From contig NZ_CP074371.1 of the NCBI RefSeq assembly GCF_018362975.1, positions 2,852,001-2,916,000 on the forward strand: a DNA stretch of 64,000 nt. The letters run 5' to 3'. Below are positions 37,029-45,306 of this stretch, piece by piece. Made by a program: the position numbers and the translations under genes. Origin of the DNA: Nocardia tengchongensis. Lineage in GTDB: Bacteria; Actinomycetota; Actinomycetes; Mycobacteriales; Mycobacteriaceae. Positions within the stretch are counted from its first letter, which is position 1, and each line of letters starts with the position of its first letter. The notes under the pieces were generated by a model, which was given only the letters and a program-made list of their open reading frames with translations, had not been told where the DNA came from and made no database searches.

Positions 37029-37210
37029 AAGTACACCCGCCCGCAGCCGATACAGAGCAAGGCGAGCAGGTCCGACAGGGGCCGCCCGCCATTGCGCCGG
37101 ACCAGATACATATCCATGCTGCCGCCTACCAGGACCCGGCGTTCACCGCAGTCGGGGCAGGGCGTTTCCTGCGGCGTGACCCGCTCGGGCTCGGAATTTT
37201 TCGATAGCAC
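36974..37210 (-). CDS. Small zinc-ribbon protein
   Basis: A 78-residue protein with two Cys pairs, CPDC at about 18-21 and CIGC at about 53-56, spaced as in a zinc ribbon, followed by YFYADRLDRVR. The zinc knuckle suggests a nucleic-acid- or protein-binding role, but nothing more can be said. It is transcribed in the same direction as narGHJI and overlaps the convergent gene by 55 bases. Confidence 0.6.
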   Translation of the reverse strand: MLSKNSEPERVTPQETPCPDCGERRVLVGGSMDMYLVRRNGGRPLSDLLALLCIGCGRVYFYADRLDRVRAAMNSMTS

Positions 37211-37214
37211 CCGG

Positions 37215-37414
37215 CTATTGTCGCCCGGCCGACTTCTGATATTGGCGCCAGGCCTTCTGCGTGTCGGTCAGTTTTGGTTTCGGGGTGCGATTGCGGAAGA
37301 AATTCACCACCATCACGACCGGCAGGATGAACGCCTGGAAGAAGATCAGGTAGGAGTCGCCGTCGAAGAGGAAGGCGAGGTAGAAGGCGTAGCCGAGATA
37401 GACCCGGGCGCCAT
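37215..37414 (-). pseudogene. Small membrane protein downstream of narI, frameshifted
   Basis: The frame ending at the TAG of 37215-37217 encodes a strongly hydrophobic segment (YLGYAFYLAFLFDGDSYL, then IFFQAFILPVVMVVNFF), a positive loop and a QKAWRQYQK tail, but has no start codon. An ATG at 37414 lies in another frame; adding one base to the C/G run at 37403-37408 joins them into a 66-residue protein with one or two membrane helices. The gene would follow narI by 26 bases. Function unknown. Confidence 0.5.
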
Positions 37415-37440
37415 CGACTGATCGATGACCGCCCGGTATC

Positions 37441-38175
37441 TCAGCGGCGCGGAATGACCGGGGTTTCCCAGGCCTTCGAGTAGCGCTTCTTGTCGGCGGA
37501 CTTGTCGGGCTTGCTGCGGTAGACCACGTACGGCCGGACCAGGTAGCCGACCGGTGCGGAGAACATGTGCACCAGGCGGGTGTAGGGCCAGAAGCCGATG
37601 AGCGCGAGCACGACCAGCCCGTGCAGCTGGAAGGTCCAGGGCGTGCCGACCATGAGGTCCGGCTCCGGGTGCCCGGTGAAGATGCTGCGGAACCACGGCG
37701 ACACGGTCTCGCGGTAGTTGTAGGTGCCCCACAGCAGGTTGCTGCCCCAGGTGTTGAGCAGGCCGGTGACCAGGGCCGCGGTCAGCAGGACGTACATGAT
37801 CTTGTCGTTGACCGTGGTGGCCTGACGGACCGCGGAGACGGTGATGCGGCGGTAGGCCAGGATGGCGACGCCGATGATGACCGCCAGTCCCGCAACGGAT
37901 CCCGCGGAGACCGCGACCAGGTGGTACGCCTCCTCGGAGATGCCGATCGCATTGGTCCACGACTCCGGGATGAGCACGCCCATCACATGCCCGCCGATCA
38001 CCCCGAGCATGCCGAAGTGGAACAGCGGGCTGCCCAGCTTCAGCAGCCGCGACTCGTAGATCTGCGAAGACCGTGTGGTCCAGCCGAATTGGTCGGTGCG
38101 GTAGCGGTACAGGTGGCCCAGCACGAAGGAGGTGAAGGCGATGTAGGGCAGCATCAGCCAGAGCACGGAGCTCAT
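37441..38175 (-). CDS. narI: Respiratory nitrate reductase gamma subunit NarI
   Basis: A 244-residue cytochrome b subunit with five membrane helices. Haem-ligand His residues are in HFGMLGVIGGH and in QLHGLVVLALIGFWPYTRLVH. NarI takes electrons from menaquinol and passes them to NarH. The ATG at 38175 overlaps the narJ stop (ATGA). A Lys/Arg-rich C-terminal tail follows the last helix. It ends the nar operon, apart from a possible small membrane gene. Confidence 0.95.
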   Translation of the reverse strand: MSSVLWLMLPYIAFTSFVLGHLYRYRTDQFGWTTRSSQIYESRLLKLGSPLFHFGMLGVIGGHVMGVLIPESWTNAIGISEEAYHLVAVSAGSVAGLAVIIGVAILAYRRITVSAVRQATTVNDKIMYVLLTAALVTGLLNTWGSNLLWGTYNYRETVSPWFRSIFTGHPEPDLMVGTPWTFQLHGLVVLALIGFWPYTRLVHMFSAPVGYLVRPYVVYRSKPDKSADKKRYSKAWETPVIPRR

Positions 38176-38852
38176 CGGCGGGCCTCCGATCCGGAGAAGG
38201 CGAGCGGGTCCATGGCGAAGGGGTCGAGGCCGACCTCCTCCTCCGGCGGGCCCTGGGCGGCGAGTTCGGCGATGCGCCGGCGGTCGGCGGTGGTGACCGG
38301 TGGCAGGGTCGCCACCACCGACGCCAGCACCCCGGCGTAAGGAGATCCGCTGTCGGAAAGCGACAACCGCAGCAGTTCCAGCACCGGGACGTGTTCGCCC
38401 AGCAGCCGTTCGCCGCCGATGGGGTCGACGGTGGCGGCGAATTCGAGCAGCACGGGCAGGTGGTCGGGCAGTTCCTCGTCGCCGAGTTCGACACCGGCGT
38501 GGCGGTAGGCGTGCTTGAACCGCAGCAGCGCCATCCCGCGCTTGCGGGTGTCCCCGTAGGCGTAGAAGGTCAGGTGCAGGCTGGCCCGGCGGCGCATGTC
38601 GAAGGTCTCGACGTACTCCTGGGCCAGCGCGATCGGGTCGCCGTCGCGCAGGTGCGCGAGGAACCCGGCCAGCAGCGGACGCACCGAATCCGGCAATTCC
38701 GCTGTGGCGGCGTCGAGTTCGTCGAGCATGGCCAGGGTCTGCGCGTTCGGGTAGTCGAGCAGCAGCGCGCCCAGCCGCCACACCAGCCGCCGGTCGCGAT
38801 CGCTCAGGGCGACGGCCGGTTCGGGCCGGCGCCGCAGTTTCAGCAGGCTCAT
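38172..38852 (-). CDS. narJ: Nitrate reductase assembly chaperone NarJ
   Basis: A 226-residue helical TorD/NarJ-family chaperone with the family motifs VETFDMRRRASLHLTFYAYGDTRKRG and EELPDHLPVLLEF. It is needed to insert the molybdenum cofactor into NarG and to assemble the complex; it is not part of the final enzyme. It starts by overlapping the stop of the short NarJ-like ORF and ends overlapping narI, so the three are coupled. Confidence 0.95.
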   Translation of the reverse strand: MSLLKLRRRPEPAVALSDRDRRLVWRLGALLLDYPNAQTLAMLDELDAATAELPDSVRPLLAGFLAHLRDGDPIALAQEYVETFDMRRRASLHLTFYAYGDTRKRGMALLRFKHAYRHAGVELGDEELPDHLPVLLEFAATVDPIGGERLLGEHVPVLELLRLSLSDSGSPYAGVLASVVATLPPVTTADRRRIAELAAQGPPEEEVGLDPFAMDPLAFSGSEARR

Positions 38853-39040
38853 CGCGTCGCTCCGGTGGCTTCCGGGGCGGCGGTGTCGGTGACGCCGGCG
38901 GTGTCGGCGTCGATCAGGGCGCGGGTGCGCGGGTGCGGGTAGTCCAGCGCCAGCGCGTCGATCCGCCAGTCCAGTCGCTGCTGGGGATCGACGGGGGTGA
39001 TGGCGGGTTCGGTGCGCCGCCGCAGGTTCCACCGGCTCAT
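38849..39040 (-). CDS. Short ORF resembling the NarJ N-terminus
   Basis: A 63-residue ORF between narH and narJ, overlapping each by four bases (ATGA type). Its first 46 residues align with the first 46 of NarJ without gaps and about half are identical (for example LRRR, EPA, ALxLDYP). Its last 17 residues are Ala/Thr-rich and unlike NarJ. It looks like a partial duplication of the narJ start that is still in frame and translationally coupled. It may be a relic that keeps coupling between narH and narJ, or a short helper peptide. Confidence 0.65.
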   Translation of the reverse strand: MSRWNLRRRTEPAITPVDPQQRLDWRIDALALDYPHPRTRALIDADTAGVTDTAAPEATGATR

Positions 39041-40761
39041 CGCGCCGCCCCCGTCGGTTCGGTCTCGATCGACTCGACGCCGACCGGCTCGGGTTCGGGC
39101 GCGGGGGAGTGGTGCCCATTTCCATTGGCTCCGTTGCCATTACCGACGGCGCCGTTGCCGTTGGCGGAAGTGGGCACCAGCCCGCTGGTGCTCTTGCCGT
39201 CCCAGTTGAGCAGGTTGATCCGGTTGGATTTCTGTTCGGGCGCGGCAGCACCGTTGGTATCGGTCAGGTGGAACTTCTCGGCCATGTAGTCGAAGGCCGT
39301 CATGCCGGGTCCGCCGTCGGTGTCCAGCGAGCAGCCGGTGGCGAGCGAATCCAGTTCGTGCGCCTTGGAAGTCGCGCCGGAGGGGATCACGTAGCGGTGC
39401 TCGTACTTGGCGATGGCGAGCAGCCGGTACATGGCCTCGATCTCCTCGGGTTCCAGGCCGACCGCGTCCGGGATGGACAGGTCGGGCTCCTGGCCCAGGT
39501 TGATCGAGCGCATGAACGACCGCATGCCCGCGAGCCGTTGCAGCGCGGCCCGGACCGGGCCGATCTCACCGGCGGTGAACAGTTCGGCCAAGTACTCCAA
39601 CGGAATTCGCAGCGCGTCGATGGCGCCGAAGAGGTTGTTGTGGTTCTCGCCGTCGTGGCCGGTCTGGGTGAGGGTGTCGACCACCGGGGACAGCGGCGGC
39701 ACGTACCAGACCATCGGCATGGTGCGGTATTCCGGGTGCAGCGGCAGCGCGATCTGGTAGTCCACGATCAGCTTGTAGACCGGCGAATCCTGCGCGGCGG
39801 CAATCCATTCCGGGGAGATCCCGGCGCGTTCGGCCTCGGCGATGACGCGCGGGTCGTGCGGGTTGAGGAACACGCCCAGCTGCGCCGGGTACAGGTCCTG
39901 GTCGTTCTCCACCGAGGCGGCCTCGAGCACCTTGTCGGCGTCGTAGAGCATGACGCCGATGTAGCGCAGCCGTCCGACACAGGTTTCCGAGCACACGGTC
40001 GGGATGCCGACCTCCACGCGCGGGTAGCAGAAAGTACATTTCTCCGCTTTGCCCGTCTTGTGGTTGAAGTAGATCTTCTTGTACGGGCAGGCGGTGACGC
40101 ACTGCCGCCAGCCGCGGCACTTGTCCTGATCGACGAGCACGATGCCGTCCTCGGCGCGCTTGTAGATCGCGCCGGAGGGGCAGGCGGCCGCACAGGACGG
40201 GTTGAGGCAGTGCTCGCAGATGCGCGGCAGGTAGAACATGAAGGTCTCTTCGAACTCCAGTTTCACCTGATCGGACAGCTTGGCCAGCAACGGATCCTTG
40301 CCGACCTGCTCGGGTCCCGAACCCAGCGAGTCGTCCCAGTTCGCGCCCCAGGTGACATTGGTGTCCTCACCGGTGATCAGCGACTTGGGCCGCGCGACCG
40401 GGGTGGTGTCCATCTTCGGGGCCGAGAGCAGGTTCTCGTAGTCGTAGCTCCACGGGTCGTAGTAGTCCGACACGGTGGGCAGGTCCGGGTTGGCGAAGAT
40501 GTTGAGCAGCCGCTTCATCCGCGAACCCGACTTCAGGCTCAGGCGGCCCCGCTTGTCGCGGACCCACCCGCCCTTCCACTTCTCCTGGTCCTCGTAACGC
40601 CGCGGATAACCCTGTCCCGGACGGGTTTCCACATTGTTGAACCACACGTACTCGGTGCCGGAGCGGTTGGTCCAGGCCTGCTTGCAGGTGACGCTGCAGG
40701 TGTGGCAGCCGATGCACTTGTCCAGGTTCATGACCATGGCGAGCTGAGCCATGACGCGCAT
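39037..40761 (-). CDS. narH: Respiratory nitrate reductase beta subunit NarH
   Basis: A 574-residue iron-sulfur subunit. The first cluster motif has Cys16, Cys19, Cys22 and Cys26 (CIGCHTCSVTC). Later motifs are CEHCLNPSCAAACP, CRGWRQCVTACP (Trp in place of one Cys, as in the 3Fe-4S site of E. coli NarH) and CTFCYP with CSETC. It carries electrons from NarI to NarG on the inner face of the membrane. The C-terminus has a Gly/Asn-repeat stretch and a Pro/Glu tail not needed in other NarH. The start at 40761 is one base after the narG stop. Confidence 0.96.
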   Translation of the reverse strand: MRVMAQLAMVMNLDKCIGCHTCSVTCKQAWTNRSGTEYVWFNNVETRPGQGYPRRYEDQEKWKGGWVRDKRGRLSLKSGSRMKRLLNIFANPDLPTVSDYYDPWSYDYENLLSAPKMDTTPVARPKSLITGEDTNVTWGANWDDSLGSGPEQVGKDPLLAKLSDQVKLEFEETFMFYLPRICEHCLNPSCAAACPSGAIYKRAEDGIVLVDQDKCRGWRQCVTACPYKKIYFNHKTGKAEKCTFCYPRVEVGIPTVCSETCVGRLRYIGVMLYDADKVLEAASVENDQDLYPAQLGVFLNPHDPRVIAEAERAGISPEWIAAAQDSPVYKLIVDYQIALPLHPEYRTMPMVWYVPPLSPVVDTLTQTGHDGENHNNLFGAIDALRIPLEYLAELFTAGEIGPVRAALQRLAGMRSFMRSINLGQEPDLSIPDAVGLEPEEIEAMYRLLAIAKYEHRYVIPSGATSKAHELDSLATGCSLDTDGGPGMTAFDYMAEKFHLTDTNGAAAPEQKSNRINLLNWDGKSTSGLVPTSANGNGAVGNGNGANGNGHHSPAPEPEPVGVESIETEPTGAAR

Positions 40762-40762
40762 A

Positions 40763-43700
40763 TCAGTACTCCACTTCCTGCGAGCGCTTGCGAATCGTGG
40801 TGACTTCGTCGCGCTGATTTCCGGTGGGGCCGTGGTAGTTCAGTGCGAACGACTGCTGCGCGTAGCCACCGATGAGATGCGAGGGCTTGATCATGATCCG
40901 GGTCAGCGCGTTGTGGATACCACCGCGCTTGCCCTTGCCGACCTTGGTGTTCTCGGCGCCCTCGATGCGCGGGACGTTCACCGCGCGGTCCTGGGCGTGA
41001 TACATGAACACGGTGCCCTCGGGCATGCGGTGCGAGACGATGGCGCGCGCCACCACGATGCCGTTGCGGTTGATCGCCTCGATCCAGTCGTTGTCGGCGA
41101 CCCCGATCTTCTTGGCGTCGACGTCCGACATCCAGATCGCCTGCCCGCCACGCGAAAGCGTCAGCATGTGCAGATTGTCCTGATAGGCGGAGTGGATGGA
41201 CCACTTGGAGTGCGGCGTCAAATACCGAACGGTCACCCCGTTGCCATCGACATTGCCGATACCCGGTTCGGCGAACAGTGCCGACATGTCCAGCGGCGGC
41301 CGGTAGATGGGTAGCTGCTCGCCGAGCTCCATCATCCAGTCGTGGTCGAGGTAGAAGTGCTGGCGTCCGGTGAGGGTGTGCCAGGGCTTGGACCGCTCGA
41401 CATTGATGGTGAACGGGGAGTACCGGCGTCCGCCGGTCTCGCTCCCGGACCATTCCGGTGAGGTGATCACCGGAACGGGCCGGGCCTGCGTGTCGGCGAA
41501 GGTGATTCGCTTACCCTCGTGCTCGGCAGCCAGATCGGCCAGCTCGGTTCCGGTGCGCTCTTCGAGCGCGTGGAACCCTTCCACCGCGAGCCGGCCGTTC
41601 GTGGTGCCGGACAGTGCCAGGATCGCCTCGGCCGCGTGGGTGTCCTTGGCCAGAGACGGACGGCCCTGCGCGACACCGGAAACCACCGTGCCGTTCACGC
41701 CGCGCAGGTAATCTACCTCGACGTCGGGAATTGTGGTGACACCCTTGGTGGTGAGTCCCAGAGTTTCCACCAGCGGCCCGAGCGCGGCCATCTTTTCCGC
41801 GACCTTCGGGTAGTCGCGTTCGACGACAACGAGTTTCGGCATGGTGACACCCGGAACGGGTTCGCATTCGCCGTATTTCCAGTCCAGTACGCGTCCACCG
41901 GCCTGCGCCAGCGCGTCGGCCGAGTCGTGCTGCAACGGCATCGCGACCAGGTCTTTGCGCACGCCGAGATGCTTTTCCGCCAGCCACGAGAAGCCGCGGG
42001 CGATGCGGTGGAACACCTCGAAGTCGGTCTTGGCCTCCCACGGCGGGGAGATGGCCGGGGTGAAGGCGTGCACGAACGGGTGCATGTCGGTGGAGGACAG
42101 GTCGTGCTTCTCATACCAGGTGGCGGCCGGGAACACGATGTCGGAGAACAGCGTGGTGGAGGTCATGCGGAAGTCCAGTGACATCAGCAGGTCCAGCTTG
42201 CCGGTAGCGGCCTCGTCGCGCCATTCCAGTTCCTGCGGGCGGATGCCGGTGGCCTCACCGGTCTGCAGGTTGGAATCCGCACCGAGCAGATGCTTGTGGA
42301 AGTACTCGTTGCCCTTGCCGGACGAGCCGAGCAGGTTGGCCCGCCACACGGTGAGCACGCGCGGGAAGTTCTCGGGCGCGTCGGGATCTTCACAGGCGAA
42401 CCGCAAATCACCGGACTTGAGACCGTCCACCACGTAGTCGGCGGGCGTTTTGCCCGCTTCTTCGGCGTCGTCCACCAGGTCGAGCGGGTTGCGGTTGAGC
42501 GTCGGGTAGGACGGCATCCAGCCCAAACGCGTAGCGAGCGCGATGTTGTCGGCCGCGGTGCGCCCGGCGAAGGTGCCCTTGCTCAGCGGCGAGGCGAACG
42601 ATTCGCTGGTGAAAGGGTCGTAGCGCCACTGGTTGTTGGCCAGGTACCAGAACACGGTGCCCTGCATCTGGCGCGGCGGCCGCTGCCAGTCGGAGGCGAA
42701 AGCCAGTGTGGCCCAACCGGTCACGGGACGGCACTTCTCCTGGCCCACGTAATGGGCCCAGCCGCCGCCGTTCACGCCCTGGCAGCCGGTGAGCAGCGTC
42801 AGGGTGAAGAAGGAGCGGTAGATCTGGTCGCTGTGGAACCAGTGGTTGGTGCCGGCGCCCATGAGGATCATGGACCGGCCCTTGGAACGTTCGGCGTTGT
42901 CGGCGAATTCGCGGCCGATGCGTTCGGCCTGTTGGGCGGGGACGCCGGTGATCGACTCCTGCCAGGCGGGAGTGTACGGCTGAGTCGCGTCGTCGTAGCC
43001 GGTCGGCCAATTGCCGGGCAGGCCGGACCGTCCGACGCCGTACTGCGCCAGCAGGAGATCGAACACCGTCGTCACCCGTCGACCCGCGATGACGGTGGTC
43101 GGCACGCCGCGGGTGAGGACAGCCGCATCGCTGCCCGCGGTGAGCCCGTCGAAGCGGGGGAACTGCACGGCCGCAACATCATCGGTGCGGCCGTACAGGG
43201 TCAGCAGGGGATCGGTGTCCCCCAAATCCAGGTTCCAGCGTCCCTTGCCGGCTTCGGTGAAGCGGTGGCCGAGGGAGCCGTTGGGCACCTGCGGAACACC
43301 GTCGGCGTCCAGCAGGACGGTCTGGTGCTCGACGCCCTCACCGGTGTGGCCGAGATCGGCCGCGGTGAGGAACTTGCCCGGGGTGAAGGTGTGGCCGCTG
43401 TAGTCACCGTCGGTGTTCCAGCCGCCGTCGTGCTCGTCCAGCGCCACCAGGTACGGCAGATCGGTGAACCGCTTGACGTAGTCGTTGAAGTAGGGAGTCT
43501 GCTTGTCCAGGAAGAACTCTCGCAGCACCACGTGCCCCATGGCCATGGCCAGCGCGGCATCCGTGCCCGGGCGGGCCGGAACCCACTCGTCGGCGAACTT
43601 GGTGTTATCCGCGTAGTCGGGGGAGACCACCACGACCTTCTGGCCGCGGTACCGGGCCTCGGTCATGTAGTGCGCGTCCGGGGTACGGGTCACCGGAACG

Positions 43701-44494
43701 TTGGAGCCCCACATGATCAGGTATCCGGCATCGAACCAGTCGGCCGACTCCGGCACGTCGGTCTGATCACCGAACACCTGCGGGGAGGCCACGGGCAGGT
43801 CGGCGTACCAGTCGTAGAACGACAGCATCGAGCCGCCGATCAGCGAGATGAAGCGCGCGCCGACCGCATGCGAGACCATCGACATGGCCGGGATCGGCGA
43901 GAAGCCCGCCACCCGGTCCGGGCCGTACTTCTTGATGGTGTGCACGTGCGCGGCCGCGGCGATCTCGGCGGCCTCCCACCACTCGGCACGGACGAAACCG
44001 CCCTTACCGCGCGCGGACTTGTAGGACTTGGCCTTGTCGGCGTCCTCGACGATGGACTCCCACGCGAGCACAGGGTCTTTCAACCGCTCCTTGGCCGCGC
44101 GATACAGCTCCAGCAGCGTGCCGCGCACGTACGGGTAGCGGATTCGCGCGGGGGAGTAGGTGTACCAGGAGAACGACGCGCCACGCGGACATCCGCGGGG
44201 TTCGTACTCCGGCTTGTCGGCGCCGACGCTCGGATAGTCGGTCTGCTGCGACTCCCAGGTGATGACCCCGTCCTTGACGTAGATCTTCCAGGAGCAGGAG
44301 CCGGTGCAGTTCACGCCGTGCGTGGACCGCACCACCTTGTCGTGGGACCAGCGGTCGCGATAGAACTCGTCGGCCTCACGCCCACCCACCTTGTGCAGGG
44401 TGCGCATGTCGCCGGACACTTCGCCGCGGTTGAAATACTTCCCCAGTCGAAGCAGCGCATCGGCGGACGAGTGTCCGTTCTGCGAGATGGTCAT
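40763..44494 (-). CDS. narG: Respiratory nitrate reductase alpha subunit NarG
   Basis: A 1243-residue molybdopterin-guanine-dinucleotide enzyme. The N-terminal FS0 cluster ligands are His59, Cys63, Cys67 and Cys102, as in E. coli NarG. The molybdenum Asp is expected in the TRTPDAHYMTEARYRG segment. It reduces nitrate to nitrite on the cytoplasmic side of the membrane. Full length, with no Tat signal. It is first in the operon narG-narH-narJ-like-narJ-narI. In mycobacteria the same enzyme serves both respiration and assimilation, which would feed the NirBD encoded in this window. Confidence 0.97.
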   Translation of the reverse strand: MTISQNGHSSADALLRLGKYFNRGEVSGDMRTLHKVGGREADEFYRDRWSHDKVVRSTHGVNCTGSCSWKIYVKDGVITWESQQTDYPSVGADKPEYEPRGCPRGASFSWYTYSPARIRYPYVRGTLLELYRAAKERLKDPVLAWESIVEDADKAKSYKSARGKGGFVRAEWWEAAEIAAAAHVHTIKKYGPDRVAGFSPIPAMSMVSHAVGARFISLIGGSMLSFYDWYADLPVASPQVFGDQTDVPESADWFDAGYLIMWGSNVPVTRTPDAHYMTEARYRGQKVVVVSPDYADNTKFADEWVPARPGTDAALAMAMGHVVLREFFLDKQTPYFNDYVKRFTDLPYLVALDEHDGGWNTDGDYSGHTFTPGKFLTAADLGHTGEGVEHQTVLLDADGVPQVPNGSLGHRFTEAGKGRWNLDLGDTDPLLTLYGRTDDVAAVQFPRFDGLTAGSDAAVLTRGVPTTVIAGRRVTTVFDLLLAQYGVGRSGLPGNWPTGYDDATQPYTPAWQESITGVPAQQAERIGREFADNAERSKGRSMILMGAGTNHWFHSDQIYRSFFTLTLLTGCQGVNGGGWAHYVGQEKCRPVTGWATLAFASDWQRPPRQMQGTVFWYLANNQWRYDPFTSESFASPLSKGTFAGRTAADNIALATRLGWMPSYPTLNRNPLDLVDDAEEAGKTPADYVVDGLKSGDLRFACEDPDAPENFPRVLTVWRANLLGSSGKGNEYFHKHLLGADSNLQTGEATGIRPQELEWRDEAATGKLDLLMSLDFRMTSTTLFSDIVFPAATWYEKHDLSSTDMHPFVHAFTPAISPPWEAKTDFEVFHRIARGFSWLAEKHLGVRKDLVAMPLQHDSADALAQAGGRVLDWKYGECEPVPGVTMPKLVVVERDYPKVAEKMAALGPLVETLGLTTKGVTTIPDVEVDYLRGVNGTVVSGVAQGRPSLAKDTHAAEAILALSGTTNGRLAVEGFHALEERTGTELADLAAEHEGKRITFADTQARPVPVITSPEWSGSETGGRRYSPFTINVERSKPWHTLTGRQHFYLDHDWMMELGEQLPIYRPPLDMSALFAEPGIGNVDGNGVTVRYLTPHSKWSIHSAYQDNLHMLTLSRGGQAIWMSDVDAKKIGVADNDWIEAINRNGIVVARAIVSHRMPEGTVFMYHAQDRAVNVPRIEGAENTKVGKGKRGGIHNALTRIMIKPSHLIGGYAQQSFALNYHGPTGNQRDEVTTIRKRSQEVEY

Positions 44495-44569
44495 AACGCC
44501 CCCTTCGAGCTGGAAAACCGGGCTGCTGGCTCGACTGTAGGGAGGTTCGGGGAGGCATCAAAACGGTTT

Positions 44570-44599
44570 GCTCACAATGCTCGACACCGAATTGTGAGC
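44570..44599. promoter_or_regulatory. Inverted repeat upstream of narG
   Basis: Perfect 9-base arms GCTCACAAT (44570-44578) and ATTGTGAGC (44591-44599) are separated by 12 bases, 76 bases before the narG start. The length and position fit an operator or leader hairpin. No GlnR, DosR or other named site was recognised here. Confidence 0.5.
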
Positions 44600-44711
44600 T
44601 GTGAGATCGCCGCAATGTCCCGGTCACTGAGGGGTAGCGGCCGAGGTCACACCTCGAGGCGCGACCTGGGAAAACCCTTCCATCGCCGCTGAAACATGTA
44701 CCCACGAAGGT

Positions 44712-44744
44712 GTTTCGGACCAGCGGCGGTGAAGCTTCCGAAAC
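44712..44744. promoter_or_regulatory. Second inverted repeat in the narG / DUF1905 intergenic region
   Basis: Perfect 8-base arms GTTTCGGA and TCCGAAAC are 17 bases apart in the 322-base divergent region between narG and the DUF1905 gene. It is closer to the latter (about 73 bases). AT-rich sequence at 44760-44783 probably holds a promoter. Confidence 0.4.
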
Positions 44745-44816
44745 GGTTGGTTCTCGCTTACTTAATATTTGTTAACACACCTTTGGATAGCTGGATGATC
44801 GCTATATCGTGCGGCC

Positions 44817-45249
44817 ATGCATCGATTCGACGGCGTCATCGAAGCCGCCACCGGCGGCGGTGCCTACATTCCCGTCCCCGCCGACATCATCACCGCGCTC
44901 GGAGGCGGCGGACGAATCCCAGTCCAGGCCACTTTCGACGGGATTCCTTATCAAGGGTCCATCGCCAACATGGCGCCGGCCCGTGTCTCGGACTCCTGAA
45001 GGCCATTCGCGCCGAACTCGGCAAGGGGCCTGGAGACCGGGTCGAGGTGGCCGTCGCTCGGGACACGGGCGAACGCACGGTCGCTGTGCCTGAAGACCTG
45101 GCGGTCGCTTTGGCTGCCGGAGGGTTCGGGCGGCCTTCGACGAGCTCTCGTACACGCGCCGTCGCGAGTATGTCGCGGGTGTGGTAGAGGCTAAGAAGGC
45201 CGAAACACGTTCTCGCAGAATAGGAAATGTCGTCGATTCGTTGAAATAA
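44817..45249 (+). pseudogene. DUF1905 / YdeI-OmpD-associated protein, two frameshifts
   Basis: When two one-base gaps are repaired, this is a 144-residue DUF1905 protein: FDGVIEAATGGGAYIPVP, GIPYQGSIANM, KAIRAELGKGPGDRVEVAV, and the C-terminal YdeI-type segment FDELSYTRRREYV with EAKKAETRSRRI. The first break is at the G pair 44972-44973, after which an in-frame TGA appears. The second is at the G run 45122-45124. Each is fixed by adding one G. Family function is unclear (bacteriocin protection or small-domain folding). It is either a decayed gene or a spot with two sequencing errors. Confidence 0.75.
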
Positions 45250-45306
45250 TAAGGGAGAACGGACATTTCGGGTTCCCGGGGAGGGGTGCGGGCGTAGAAT
45301 TAGCAC

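Noticed and set aside
44591..44600. Resemblance of ATTGTGAGC to the lac operator
   Set aside because: Only nine bases agree and no LacI-type gene is present; treated as part of an unnamed inverted repeat.
42290..44692. 800-codon plus-strand frame antisense to narG
   Set aside because: Shadow of narG, with no recognisable domain.
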